A stretch of DNA of 64,000 nt from Mesorhizobium sp. (GTDB lineage: Bacteria; Pseudomonadota; Alphaproteobacteria; Rhizobiales; Rhizobiaceae): contig SAPZ01000028.1 of assembly GCA_004020875.1 (NCBI GenBank), positions 1 to 64,000 on the forward strand, written 5' to 3'. Below are positions 42,336-51,217 of this stretch, in pieces; position 1 is the first letter of the stretch, and each line of letters starts with the position of its first letter. The translations under genes and the position numbers were made by a program. The notes below the pieces were generated by a model, which saw only the letters and a list, made by a program, of their open reading frames with translations, made no database searches and was not told the DNA's origin.

Positions 42336-43609
42336 ACAGCGCCGCCCTGACGGCTGGCGGTGAATTGGCGGGGCGCATCCTGGATGTGCTCGCTGAAGCC
42401 ACGACCGACGCGCCTGGCATCACCCGCGTCTCTTACGGAGCCGGTGAGCGCTTCGCCCATGACCTCGTGCGCAAGGAAGCAGAAAAGCTCGGAGCTGTTG
42501 CGCGCGTCGATGTCGCCGGCAATCTTTATCTGACGCTCAGTGGCCGCGACCCGGACCTGCCGGCTCTTGTCATCGGCTCGCATCTCGACAGCGTGGCGCA
42601 TGGCGGCAATTTCGACGGCGCCGCCGGCGTCGTGGCAGGCCTGGCGGTGATGGCCGAATTGGGCGCGAGGGGCATCCGATTGCCGCGCGATCTCATCGTG
42701 CTGGCGACGCGCGCGGAGGAGGCGGTCTGGTTTCCACTGTCCTATCCGGGCAGCCAGGCGGCGCTTGGTTTGCTCGATCCTCAGGCGCTCGAAGCCAGGC
42801 GATCCGACAGCGGCCGCACGCTGGCCGAACACATGCTCGAGGAAGGGTTCGACCCCGACGCCGCGCGACGCGGCGTGCCGGGCATCGGTGCCGCACAGAT
42901 CGCGGCCTTTATCGAGGTGCATATCGAGCAGGGACCGCGCCTCGTCACCGCCGAAGCGCCGATTGGCATCGTCACGGGGATTGCCGGCGGCTTCCGCTAC
43001 GTCGATGCGAAGTGCCTTGGCGCCTATGCCCATTCCGGCGCGGAGCCGCGCTTTGCCCGGCATGATGCCGTGCTTGGCTTCGCCGATCTTGTCGCCGCGC
43101 TTGAGATCGAATGGGATGCGCTCGAACGGGAAGGGCATGACGCGACGATCACCTTCGGCCGGGTTCAATCCGATCCCACGCAGCATGGTGGCAGCCGCGT
43201 ACTCGGCGAGCTTGGCTTCACGCTCGATGTGCGCAGCGCCGAGGCAACGGTTCTGGAACGCGTCGAGGCGCGGCTTCGGACTATTCTCGCCGAAGTCAGC
43301 GCTAGGCGGGGCGTGACGTTCGAACTCGGGCAGCGCTTCACCTGGCAGCCGGCGACGATGGCACCTGCGTTGATCGAGGGCTTGGATCGCGCCGCCACAG
43401 GATTGAAAATGCAGGCGCCGCATGTGCCGAGCGGGGCGGGTCATGACGCGGCGACCTTTGCCGGCGCCGGAATTCCGACGGGAATGCTCTTCGTACGCAA
43501 TGAGAACGGCAGCCACAACCCGCATGAGGCGATGGAGATCACCGACCTCGATCAGGCGATCCGACTGCTTCTGCGTTTCGTCACCGATTTCGACAATTCC
43601 CCGGATTAG
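42332..43609 (+). CDS. Zn-dependent M20 hydrolase (N-carbamoyl-L-amino acid / allantoate amidohydrolase type)
   Basis: A 425-residue M20-family amidase. Metal-ligand motifs are GSHLDSVAHGGNFDGAAG (His84, Asp95), RAEEAVWF (Glu129/130), FIEVHIEQGP (His) and a late His in ENGSHNPHEAM, with the lid-domain signature between. Family members hydrolyse N-carbamoyl-L-amino acids, ureidopropionate or allantoate. It overlaps the dauA-like stop by 4 nt and precedes the isochorismatase gene by 2 nt. Having this next to a D-carbamoylase means unit B can handle both enantiomers of a carbamoyl amino acid, or this member acts on a related ureide. Confidence 0.9.
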   Translation: MNSAALTAGGELAGRILDVLAEATTDAPGITRVSYGAGERFAHDLVRKEAEKLGAVARVDVAGNLYLTLSGRDPDLPALVIGSHLDSVAHGGNFDGAAGVVAGLAVMAELGARGIRLPRDLIVLATRAEEAVWFPLSYPGSQAALGLLDPQALEARRSDSGRTLAEHMLEEGFDPDAARRGVPGIGAAQIAAFIEVHIEQGPRLVTAEAPIGIVTGIAGGFRYVDAKCLGAYAHSGAEPRFARHDAVLGFADLVAALEIEWDALEREGHDATITFGRVQSDPTQHGGSRVLGELGFTLDVRSAEATVLERVEARLRTILAEVSARRGVTFELGQRFTWQPATMAPALIEGLDRAATGLKMQAPHVPSGAGHDAATFAGAGIPTGMLFVRNENGSHNPHEAMEITDLDQAIRLLLRFVTDFDNSPD

Positions 43610-43611
43610 CC

Positions 43612-44277
43612 ATGAACCTTGCCAAAACCGCCTTGCTCGTCATCGACCTGCAGAACGAATACCGCCCAGGCGGGGCTTGGCCGGTCGTCGGTTACGACGC
43701 TGTGCTCGCCAACACCGCCGCGCTGATCGATGCCGCCCGCGAGTCTGGCGTGCCCGTCCTCTACGCACAGGCCTGGGTGAAGCCGGAGGAACGCGACGGC
43801 TATGCGCGGCAGGAGGAGATCCTGACCGAGGAATTCCGCTCCGCAGTGGCGGGCAGCGAAGGCGCGGATATCTGCGCCGAGGTGGCGGCGGTGCCGGGCG
43901 ACATCGTCATCCTCAAGCACTGGCCGAGCGCCTTTCGCGGTACCGATCTTGCGCAGCGGCTCATCGCGCTTGGCATTGAGAACCTCGTTGTCGCCGGGGT
44001 GCTGACCGACAGCTGCGTGACCGCGAGCGTGTTCGACGCGGTTTACCAAGGTTTTCGCGTATGGCTGGTCAAGGACGCCTGCGGCAGCATGACGGAGGCC
44101 ATGCATCGCACCGGCATGCTCGACATGGCGAACCGGCTTTATGGCGGCGGCATATTGCGCCTGCCGCAGACATTGAAGGCGCTGGCCGGCCAGCCCTTCG
44201 AAGGCTGGCACTGCACGCGGCCGGTGGAGTTCGCCTACACGCTGGAGAGCGTCGACCGGATCTATGAGGCGCTGTGA
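43612..44277 (+). CDS. Isochorismatase-family cysteine hydrolase (amidase type)
   Basis: A 221-residue cysteine hydrolase. The triad is Asp12 (LLVIDLQNEYR), Lys102 (VILKHWPSAF) and Cys135 (GVLTDSCVTASV), preceded by the cis-peptide motif region VVAGV. The amidase subset includes N-carbamoylsarcosine amidase, ureidoacrylate and biuret hydrolases. Last gene of unit B, 2 nt after the M20 hydrolase. The SoxBDAG operon on the opposite strand just beyond would handle sarcosine, so an N-carbamoylsarcosine role is attractive but unproven. Confidence 0.87.
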   Translation: MNLAKTALLVIDLQNEYRPGGAWPVVGYDAVLANTAALIDAARESGVPVLYAQAWVKPEERDGYARQEEILTEEFRSAVAGSEGADICAEVAAVPGDIVILKHWPSAFRGTDLAQRLIALGIENLVVAGVLTDSCVTASVFDAVYQGFRVWLVKDACGSMTEAMHRTGMLDMANRLYGGGILRLPQTLKALAGQPFEGWHCTRPVEFAYTLESVDRIYEAL

Positions 44278-44326
44278 TCGGCGCCGCAGCCGCATCTGCC
44301 TCTGACAATCGTCTTTGAAGCATGCT

Positions 44327-45868
44327 CTAAGTTTCCGGATTGGCGGCAATCTCCTCGCGGCGGCGCGCGACATAGGCGTCGAGCTCCTCGCGGATCGCGG
44401 GATCCATCACCGGCTCCTCGTAATCGTGCAGCGCCTGCTGCCAGAGCTCGGTCGCCCGCTCCAGCGCGTCCTTGCCGCCGGCCTCCTGCCAGGCGCCGTA
44501 ATTCTGCCAGTTGGAGAGCATCGGCTGGTAGAAGGCGGTGGTGTAGCGCGACATGGTGTGCTCGGCGCCGAAGAAATGGCCGCCGGCCGGCACCGACTTG
44601 ATCGCCTCGAAGCCGAGGTCGTCTTCCTGGAACGGCAGCGGCCGCAGGAACTCCATCATGTTCTGCAGGATCTCGACGTCGAGCACGAGCTTCTCGTAGG
44701 ACGCCGTCAGCCCGCCCTCCAGCCAGCCGGCGGCGTGGTAGATGAGATTGGCGCCGCCAAGCACAGCGCCCCAGGTTGCCATTTCAGTTTCGTATGCGGC
44801 CTGCAGGTCGACGACGTTGGAGGCATTCGCGTTGGAGGTGCGGTAGGGCAAATTATAGCGTCGCGCCAATTGGCCGGCGATGATGTTGGCCTTGGCGTTT
44901 TCCGGCGTGCCGAAGGCGGGCGCACCCGACTTCATGTCGACATTGGAAGTGAAGGCGCCATACATCACCGGCGTGCCGGGATTGACGAGCTGCGTCAGCG
45001 TCACGCCGAACAGCGCCTCGGCGTTCTGCTGGCAGAGCGCTGCGGCGAGTGTCACCGGCGTCATCGCGCCCATCAAAGTGAACGGCGTGACGGTCACCGG
45101 CTGACCGTGCTCGGCCATGGCGATCAGGCCCTCGGCCATCGCGTCGTCGAACAGGCGCGGCGAGTTGATCGAGATGATCGTGGTCACGCCGGGCGAAGCG
45201 CGCATCTCCTCGACCGAGATGCCGCGCGCGATCGCCATCATGTTGATGCCGTCCATCGCCCTGGCGCGGCCGATCGCGGTGCAATGGAAGGAGCGGTCGC
45301 TCAGCGTCAGATTGGCATGATAGGTATCAAGATGACGTGAATTCGCCGGCAATTCGACCGGCGCTACCACCTGGTTGCCGATAATGTGGATGGCGTTGAA
45401 GTGGTGCGCCAGCCGGATGAAGTTCTGATAGTCGGGCAGGTTGCCCGGCCTGCGGCCGTTGACGCAGTCATGTACGTTGGGCGGACCGGCGACCAGCCCG
45501 AAGACCAGCGAATTGCCGCCGAGATGGACCTGCTTGTCGGGGTTGCGGCTGGTCAGCGTGAAGGACGAGGGAACATTGCGCAGCGCCTCGTTGACGATGC
45601 TCTCGTCGATGCGGATGGTCCGCCCCTCGCGATCGACGATGGCGCCGGCCCTGGCGAATAGGTCCATCACCTTCTCGCTCATGACGCGAATGCCGAGCTC
45701 CGACAGGATGCGCATCGAGGTGTTGTGCAACTGTTCCATGCGCTCTTCGTCGAGAAGCTGCATGGGCGGGTAGGGGTTTTTCACGCTCTGCCACGGCAGT
45801 TGCGAAATGCCGCCGCCACTGCGGCCCAGCTTCGATCTGCGGCCACCGCCGCGCCTGTCCTGTGACAT
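44327..45868 (-). CDS. Trimethylamine methyltransferase (MttB) family protein, non-pyrrolysine
   Basis: A 513-residue MttB-family TIM barrel: MQLLDEERMEQLHNTSMRIL at the start, VHDCVNGRRPGNLPDYQNFI, HLDTYHANLTLSDRSFHC and GTPVMYGAFTSNVDMKSGAP near the site that holds pyrrolysine in true MttB. The frame is open with no in-frame TAG, so this is a non-Pyl homolog like glycine-betaine methyltransferase MtgB. These move a methyl group from a quaternary amine to a corrinoid protein. No corrinoid protein (MttC) is encoded in the window. It is the last gene of unit C. The N-terminal 20 residues are Gly/Arg-rich. Confidence 0.88.
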   Translation of the reverse strand: MSQDRRGGGRRSKLGRSGGGISQLPWQSVKNPYPPMQLLDEERMEQLHNTSMRILSELGIRVMSEKVMDLFARAGAIVDREGRTIRIDESIVNEALRNVPSSFTLTSRNPDKQVHLGGNSLVFGLVAGPPNVHDCVNGRRPGNLPDYQNFIRLAHHFNAIHIIGNQVVAPVELPANSRHLDTYHANLTLSDRSFHCTAIGRARAMDGINMMAIARGISVEEMRASPGVTTIISINSPRLFDDAMAEGLIAMAEHGQPVTVTPFTLMGAMTPVTLAAALCQQNAEALFGVTLTQLVNPGTPVMYGAFTSNVDMKSGAPAFGTPENAKANIIAGQLARRYNLPYRTSNANASNVVDLQAAYETEMATWGAVLGGANLIYHAAGWLEGGLTASYEKLVLDVEILQNMMEFLRPLPFQEDDLGFEAIKSVPAGGHFFGAEHTMSRYTTAFYQPMLSNWQNYGAWQEAGGKDALERATELWQQALHDYEEPVMDPAIREELDAYVARRREEIAANPET

Positions 45869-45889
45869 CGGATTATTTCCTCCCGGCTT

Positions 45890-46858
45890 TCAATAGCCGC
45901 GTTCCGGATTGACCACATTCTCCAGCGGCTCGCCGCGGCGGTAGCGCGCCAGATTGTCGGCGAACATGCGCACCGACTTGATGTCCCAGCCGTCATAGAC
46001 GGCCGCGCAATGCGGCGTGACGACGACGTTGTCGTAGCCCCAGAGCGGATGTTCGGCCGGCAGCGGCTCGGTGGCGAAGACATCGAGTGCAGCGCCCCTG
46101 ATCCGTCCATTGTCGAGCGCAGCGAGAAGAGCTTTCTCCTCGACGACGCCGCCGCGCGAAATGTCGATCAGCACGGCGGACGGCTTCATCGCGGCAAAGG
46201 CGGCCTCGCCAAGCAAGCCGCGCGTGGTCGGCAGCAGAGGCACGCAGCAGACGATGAAATCGGCGCGGCCGATCAGCGCCAGTAGCGCGTCGGGACCATG
46301 CACCTCGTCGAGCGCCGGCATCGGTTTCGGCCGCGCGCGAATGCCCAGCGCGCGCAAGCCCATCGCCTGCGCGCGGCGCGCGACGGCTTCGCCGGTCTTG
46401 CCGAGGCCGACGATGAGGACGGTCCTGCCCTCGATCGGCTCGACGCGGCCGCCGCCCCATTGGCGGGCCTGCTGCCGGCGCTCGAAGCCGCGCAGGTCGA
46501 GCGAGAAGGAAAGCATGGCGCCGAGCGCATATTCGGCTAGCATGCCGGCGGCGACGCCGGCCGAGTTCGTCACCGTGACATGCTCGGGATCCCAGCGGCC
46601 CAGATGGTCGGTACCCGAGCCGCCGATCGACACCCATTTCACCGTCGGACTCTCGACAAGGGCCTGGCGCGGATAACGCGCCGTGCCGTCGAAACGGATC
46701 GAATAGACCACCTCGGCGCTGATTTGTTCGATCAGGGCAGGGAGGCCGGCGTAGGTATCGCAGGCATGGACATCAAGGTCAGGATGCATCTCGGCGAGCA
46801 CGGCAAGCGCACCGGCCGGCTTGTCGGTGTGCAGGATGATTGTTGGGCGCGCCAACAT
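45890..46858 (-). CDS. D-2-hydroxyacid dehydrogenase family protein
   Basis: A 322-residue NAD-dependent dehydrogenase. The Rossmann motif is LIVGLGKTGEAVARRAQAMG, followed by Arg in RARPKP (possible NADP preference). The catalytic Arg is in ISRGGVVEEKAL, the Glu near TEPLPAEHPLW and the His in TPHCAAVYDGW. The ATG at 46858 (MLARPTIILH) is used; an upstream in-frame ATG adds 17 residues over the next gene's end. It is in unit C, 7 nt from the dapA-like gene and 21 nt from the mttB-like gene. It probably reduces or oxidises a 2-keto or 2-hydroxy acid formed in the pathway. Confidence 0.88.
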   Translation of the reverse strand: MLARPTIILHTDKPAGALAVLAEMHPDLDVHACDTYAGLPALIEQISAEVVYSIRFDGTARYPRQALVESPTVKWVSIGGSGTDHLGRWDPEHVTVTNSAGVAAGMLAEYALGAMLSFSLDLRGFERRQQARQWGGGRVEPIEGRTVLIVGLGKTGEAVARRAQAMGLRALGIRARPKPMPALDEVHGPDALLALIGRADFIVCCVPLLPTTRGLLGEAAFAAMKPSAVLIDISRGGVVEEKALLAALDNGRIRGAALDVFATEPLPAEHPLWGYDNVVVTPHCAAVYDGWDIKSVRMFADNLARYRRGEPLENVVNPERGY

Positions 46859-46865
46859 CGCGACC

Positions 46866-47774
46866 TCAGCTATGGCCGATATGGTCGGCGGCGCTGCCCA
46901 GCGCCGCAATCAGCGCCTGGCCCTTTTCCAGCGTCACATTCTCATGCGGCGGGCGCAGGTTCAGCCAGCGCCGGTCGCCGGACTTGACCGCAAGCACCGC
47001 CTTCATCGCCGGGATCAGCCCGGCATCCTGGATCACCTTCCTGAACGTCTTGACGGCCGCATCCGTCTCCGTGACGTCTTCGCCCTTCCTTGCCGCATCG
47101 TAGAGGCGGCGGATGGCGGCGGCGTTCAGATTGACGGTGGCCGAGATGCAGCCGGCCGCGCCGTTGGCGAGACCCTTGGTGAGTTGCGCCTCCGAGCTTG
47201 GGAACACGGAGATATCGGGCGCGGCGGCGATGACGGCTGCGGTGTTGTTCCAGTCGCCGGCGCTGTCCTTGTAGGCGACGACCGTGTCCGGAAAGGCCTT
47301 GCTCAGCCTTGCCGTCAAAGCGGGGCTGACCGGCACGCCGGAGTTCTGCGGGATGTGGTAGAGGATCATGCGCATCGAAGGCTTTGCCACCTTCTCGATC
47401 AGCTCGCCGTAATAGCGCGCCTGGCCGTTGTCGCCGGCGCCGGTGTAGAAGAAGGACGGCAGCACCATGACCGCGGCGCAGCCGAGGCCGACGGCATGCG
47501 CCGACAATTCGGCCGTCTCGGGCAGGGCGGTAACGCCGGTGCCGGGCATCAGCCGGTCGGGCGCGATGCCGGCCTCGACCAGCCATTCCAGCGCCTGCAT
47601 GCGCTCCCGCAGGGACACCGACAGCGCTTCGCCCGTGGTGCCGAAGGGCGAGAGGAAATGCGCGCCCTGGCCGAGCACCCATTTGGCATGGGAAATCCAG
47701 AGATCGCGCGCGATGCGGCCGTCGTCTTCGAACGGCGTCAGGATCGGGGCGATGGTTCCTTGCGGGCGGGTCAT
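46866..47774 (-). CDS. DapA-family (DHDPS/NAL superfamily) lyase or deaminase
   Basis: A 302-residue TIM-barrel class I aldolase-type enzyme. It has the GTTGEA motif (about residues 45-50), the Tyr139 in LYHIPQNSG and the Schiff-base Lys169 in VVAYKDSAGD. Superfamily members cleave or condense 2-keto acids, or deaminate pyrroline carboxylates in hydroxyproline degradation. It lies 2 nt after soxG in the sarcosine-oxidase-like operon. Its biosynthetic namesake, dihydrodipicolinate synthase, is unlikely here because of the catabolic context. Confidence 0.9.
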   Translation of the reverse strand: MTRPQGTIAPILTPFEDDGRIARDLWISHAKWVLGQGAHFLSPFGTTGEALSVSLRERMQALEWLVEAGIAPDRLMPGTGVTALPETAELSAHAVGLGCAAVMVLPSFFYTGAGDNGQARYYGELIEKVAKPSMRMILYHIPQNSGVPVSPALTARLSKAFPDTVVAYKDSAGDWNNTAAVIAAAPDISVFPSSEAQLTKGLANGAAGCISATVNLNAAAIRRLYDAARKGEDVTETDAAVKTFRKVIQDAGLIPAMKAVLAVKSGDRRWLNLRPPHENVTLEKGQALIAALGSAADHIGHS

Positions 47775-47776
47775 GG

Positions 47777-48358
47777 CTATCCTCTGTGCTCTTCTATGTG
47801 GCCGGCCATCGCCGCGACGGCGCGGGCGAAGTAGGCCGAAGCGGTGATGTCGAAGAGTATGTCGAAACCTGTCGGGGAACGGAATGTCACGGCTTCAATA
47901 TGGCCGACGCGCGTCTGCGCGATATCGTCGACGCCGAATTTCTGGGGTCTCAGGTCCAGCGCGCAAAGCCCGCTCATCGCTTTGGCTAGGTCAGGGCCGG
48001 AAAGCCGCATCCATGCCCAACCTTCCTCGCGCCATGACGAATAGCCTTTCGGCACCGTTGCGGCCTGCCACCCGGTGTTGATTTGGGCGAGAGTTTCCGC
48101 GGCGTCCTCCGCGAGAAGCAGGATGTCTTCGTTGCCGAGGCGCAGGACGCGCATGCCGCGATGGTCTCCGATGCGGTTGACGGCTGGCAGCTTGACGCCC
48201 TGCGCGGCAAGCCAGGCGGCGCTGCCGCCGCCTTTCAACCCAAAGCGCGGGCGGTCGGTAAGATCGCTCAGCACGACCGCGCCGGAAGCCAGCTTAGTGC
48301 CGTCGGCCGCGCCGCCGGGCATGAAAGGATAAATGCGAGTCGCGGTGCCGGCGGCCAT
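47777..48358 (-). CDS. soxG: Sarcosine oxidase gamma-subunit-like protein
   Basis: A 193-residue protein of the SoxG family, the small GcvT-like subunit: FGLKGGGSAAWLAAQGVKLP, NRIGDHRGMRVLRLGNEDIL, WAWMRLSGPDLAKAMSGLCA and TRVGHIEAVTFRSPTGFDIL. Abuts the soxA gene (no gap) on the same strand, in the order B-D-A-G typical of heterotetrameric sarcosine oxidase. The subunit completes the complex; it has no catalytic cofactor of its own. Confidence 0.92.
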   Translation of the reverse strand: MAAGTATRIYPFMPGGAADGTKLASGAVVLSDLTDRPRFGLKGGGSAAWLAAQGVKLPAVNRIGDHRGMRVLRLGNEDILLLAEDAAETLAQINTGWQAATVPKGYSSWREEGWAWMRLSGPDLAKAMSGLCALDLRPQKFGVDDIAQTRVGHIEAVTFRSPTGFDILFDITASAYFARAVAAMAGHIEEHRG

Positions 48359-51217
48359 CTAGATCTCCTGCCGCGCGTTGGTCGGGTCGAAGAAGGCGTG
48401 GCCGACGACCGGCGTCTCGACCAGCTCGCCGTTGCGGCACTTCACCGCCACGCGGCTGCCTTCCGCCTGGTCGTCGACATGGACATAGGCGAGCGCGATG
48501 TGGCGCCCGAGCGACGGCGAATATCCGACCGAGGTGATCTGGCCGACGGGGGCGCCACCGCGCAGCACCAGGCAGCTTTCGCCAGGGATGTTGCTGGCGC
48601 CGGCGGGGAATTGCAGCCCGACCAGCTTGCGCGTCTGCCCGAGCCTTGCGCGCATCTCGATGGAGCGCTTGCCGACGAAGAACGGCTTCTTCTTCGAGAC
48701 CGCCCAGCCGAAGCCGAGCTCGTCCGGCGTGGTGATCGCATCCGTGTCCTGGCCGATCAGGATGTGGCCTTTCTCCAGGCGTAATATGCGCGACGCCTCC
48801 AGGCCGTACGGGCGCAAGCCGTGGGGCTTGCCCGCGGCCATCACGGCATCCCAAAGTGCGGGCGCCAGGCTTGAGGGGCAATGCAGCTCGTAGCTCAGCT
48901 CGCCGGTGAAGCCGATGCGCATCACCCGCACCGGGACGCCGGCGACCATGCCTTCGCGGCCGCTGAGATAAGGGAAAGCGTCGCGGCTGAAATCAATGTC
49001 GCTCTGCAGCGCTTCGAGCACCTGGCGCGCCTTGGGTCCGGTCACGTTGAGGCCGGAGAAGGCGCCAGTGAGGTTGAGCACGTCCACCTCCAGGCGCCAC
49101 TCGGCATTCCAGAACAGCATGTCGGCATAGACGCGCGCGACGGCGCCGGTGGTCGCCGTCACATAGAACTGGTCCTGGGCCATCCGGTAGGCCACGCCAT
49201 CGTCGATCACCGAGCCCATTTCGTTGAGCATCAGGCAATAGCGGACACGGCCCACCGGCTGGTTGGCATGCGCCATCGTGTAGAGCCGGTCGAGGAACTC
49301 GCCGGCGTCCGGGCCGCGGATCTCCAGCTTGCCGAGCGTCGAGACATCGAGCAGGCCGACGCCTTCGCGCACTGCGAGGATTTCCTCGCGGACAGCATCC
49401 TCGGCGTCGCTTGCGTCGCCGTAATAATAGGGCCGCCACCATGCGCCGACCGGCTTCATCGCGGCGTTCAGCGCGACATGCCTGGCATGCAGTGCCGTGC
49501 GGCGCTCCAGCACTTCGTGTTGGCCGGCGAGCACGCCGAGCGTTTCCGGCCCGACGGGAGGGCGCGCCGTGGTGATGCCGATCTCGCCCACCGTGCGGCC
49601 GGTCGCCTCGGCGACGATGCGGGCGGTTGCGAGAGCCGAATGGCGTCCCTGGCTCGGACCCATGCCGACGGTGGTGAAGCGCTTGACCAGCTCGATCTCG
49701 CGATAGCCCTCGTTGGTCGCGTTCTGCAGATCCTTGACCTGCAGATCCTCGTCGAAATCGACGAAGTCGCGTCCCTTGGGATCGGCGACGATCAGCTGCA
49801 CATAGCGTGGCCGGGCGACTTTTGGGCTGGCCACCGGAGGCTCATCGGCAACCGCATGGCCGAGTCTCGAGAGCGCGGCCGACGCCGCGCGTCGGCCGCT
49901 GGCGATGGCATCCTCGATCTCGTCCGTGCCGGCAACGGCGCCGGCGAGATGGACGGGACCTTCCGGCAGCTTGATCGTCATCGTTTGCGTGCTGGCATCA
50001 TGGCCGACCTTGCCGCCGGCCTGACACGGCAATTGCCATGCCGGGGCGCTGCCGATCGAAACCGTCAGCAGGTCGCAGGCGATCCAGTTTCCGCCGACAC
50101 GGACGCGGGCGAGGTGACGATTTCTGGCCGTGCCTTCGGCCGCCTCGATAGTCGCGCCTTTGCGGATGGCGACCCCCTTGCCGCGGAGGTCGGCTTCCAG
50201 CGGACTGGCCTCATCAGCGGATCGCGGATCGACAAGCTCGACGACCGATACGCCGGTATCCAGCAGATCGAGCGCCGTCCGGTAGCCCTCGTCATTGGCG
50301 GCGAGCACAACCGCGCTCTGGCCGGGTCGCACGCCATAGTGCCGGATCAAACGCTGGGCAGCACCGCCGAGCATGATCCCCGGCAGGTCGTTGTTGCGGA
50401 AGACGGCCGGCTGCTCGATCGCGCCGGTCGCCAGGATCACTTCCCGGGCGCGCGTGCGATAGAGCCGGTTGCCCTGGATCAGCGGCAGCCAGTTGTCCTC
50501 GTACCAGCCATTGCAGACGGTGCCGGTCAGCACCTTGAGATTGGGCAGCGTGGCCAGCCGCGATGACAGGCCGGAGAGGACGGTCGGATCGTGGCGACCA
50601 AAGCTCAACGCGCCGCCGATCTCCGGATTCTCGTCGCACAGCACGACATCGACGCCGGCTTCGGCGGCGGCGACCGCGGCGCTCAATCCTGCAGGCCCGG
50701 CGCCGACGACGAGCACGTCGCAATGCAGGTGCGTCTTGTCGTAATGTCGATGCGGAGCCTTGGTGTCGACCACGCCCAGGCCGGCCTTGCGGCGGATGAT
50801 CGGCTCCCAGAATTTCAGCCAGCTGTCGCGGCGCGGACCCATGAAGGTACGGTAGTAGAAGCCGACCGGCAGGAAGCGGCCGAGCTTGTCCATGATGGCG
50901 TCGCGGTCGCGCTCGAGCGAGCCGTTGACGTTCTGGGCGCTGACCCGCAGCCCTTCGCTGATCGGCGTGCGCTCGGCGGCGGCGTTCGGCTCGAACGGCA
51001 ATTGCACAAGAGCGTTGGCGTCGGCCCCGGTCATCGACAGGATGCCGCGCGGGCGGTGGTATTTGAACGAGGGCGACAGCACCCATTGGCCGGACGCGGC
51101 GAGCGCGCTGGCGATGCTGTCGCCTTCATAGCCTTCAAAAGGCTTGCCCTCGAAGCTGAAGCGGATGCGGCGGCTTCGGTCGATCCGGCTTCCGAAAGGG
51201 GCGGGCAGCCGGTTCAT
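48359..51217 (-). CDS. soxA: Sarcosine oxidase alpha-subunit-like protein
   Basis: A 952-residue subunit. The first 100 residues form a ferredoxin-like Sox N domain (IRFSFEGKPFEGYEGDSIAS, SPSFKYHRPRGILSMTG). The Rossmann dinucleotide fold follows with LVVGAGPAGLSAAVAAAEAG (about residues 168-188), a second motif near residue 300 (SAVVLAANDEGYRTALDLL), and a C-terminal GcvT/folate domain from about residue 600 (GLLDVSTLGKLEIRGPDAGE, HILIGQDTDAITTPDELGFG). It oxidatively removes an N-methyl group, giving methylene-THF. Overlaps the soxD stop by 4 nt. The natural substrate may be another N-methyl amino acid. Confidence 0.93.
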   Translation of the reverse strand: MNRLPAPFGSRIDRSRRIRFSFEGKPFEGYEGDSIASALAASGQWVLSPSFKYHRPRGILSMTGADANALVQLPFEPNAAAERTPISEGLRVSAQNVNGSLERDRDAIMDKLGRFLPVGFYYRTFMGPRRDSWLKFWEPIIRRKAGLGVVDTKAPHRHYDKTHLHCDVLVVGAGPAGLSAAVAAAEAGVDVVLCDENPEIGGALSFGRHDPTVLSGLSSRLATLPNLKVLTGTVCNGWYEDNWLPLIQGNRLYRTRAREVILATGAIEQPAVFRNNDLPGIMLGGAAQRLIRHYGVRPGQSAVVLAANDEGYRTALDLLDTGVSVVELVDPRSADEASPLEADLRGKGVAIRKGATIEAAEGTARNRHLARVRVGGNWIACDLLTVSIGSAPAWQLPCQAGGKVGHDASTQTMTIKLPEGPVHLAGAVAGTDEIEDAIASGRRAASAALSRLGHAVADEPPVASPKVARPRYVQLIVADPKGRDFVDFDEDLQVKDLQNATNEGYREIELVKRFTTVGMGPSQGRHSALATARIVAEATGRTVGEIGITTARPPVGPETLGVLAGQHEVLERRTALHARHVALNAAMKPVGAWWRPYYYGDASDAEDAVREEILAVREGVGLLDVSTLGKLEIRGPDAGEFLDRLYTMAHANQPVGRVRYCLMLNEMGSVIDDGVAYRMAQDQFYVTATTGAVARVYADMLFWNAEWRLEVDVLNLTGAFSGLNVTGPKARQVLEALQSDIDFSRDAFPYLSGREGMVAGVPVRVMRIGFTGELSYELHCPSSLAPALWDAVMAAGKPHGLRPYGLEASRILRLEKGHILIGQDTDAITTPDELGFGWAVSKKKPFFVGKRSIEMRARLGQTRKLVGLQFPAGASNIPGESCLVLRGGAPVGQITSVGYSPSLGRHIALAYVHVDDQAEGSRVAVKCRNGELVETPVVGHAFFDPTNARQEI

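Noticed and set aside
44327..45868. True pyrrolysine-containing trimethylamine methyltransferase
   Set aside because: The frame is open for all 513 codons with no in-frame TAG and no corrinoid partner nearby, so it is a non-Pyl homolog and the substrate is not trimethylamine by default.
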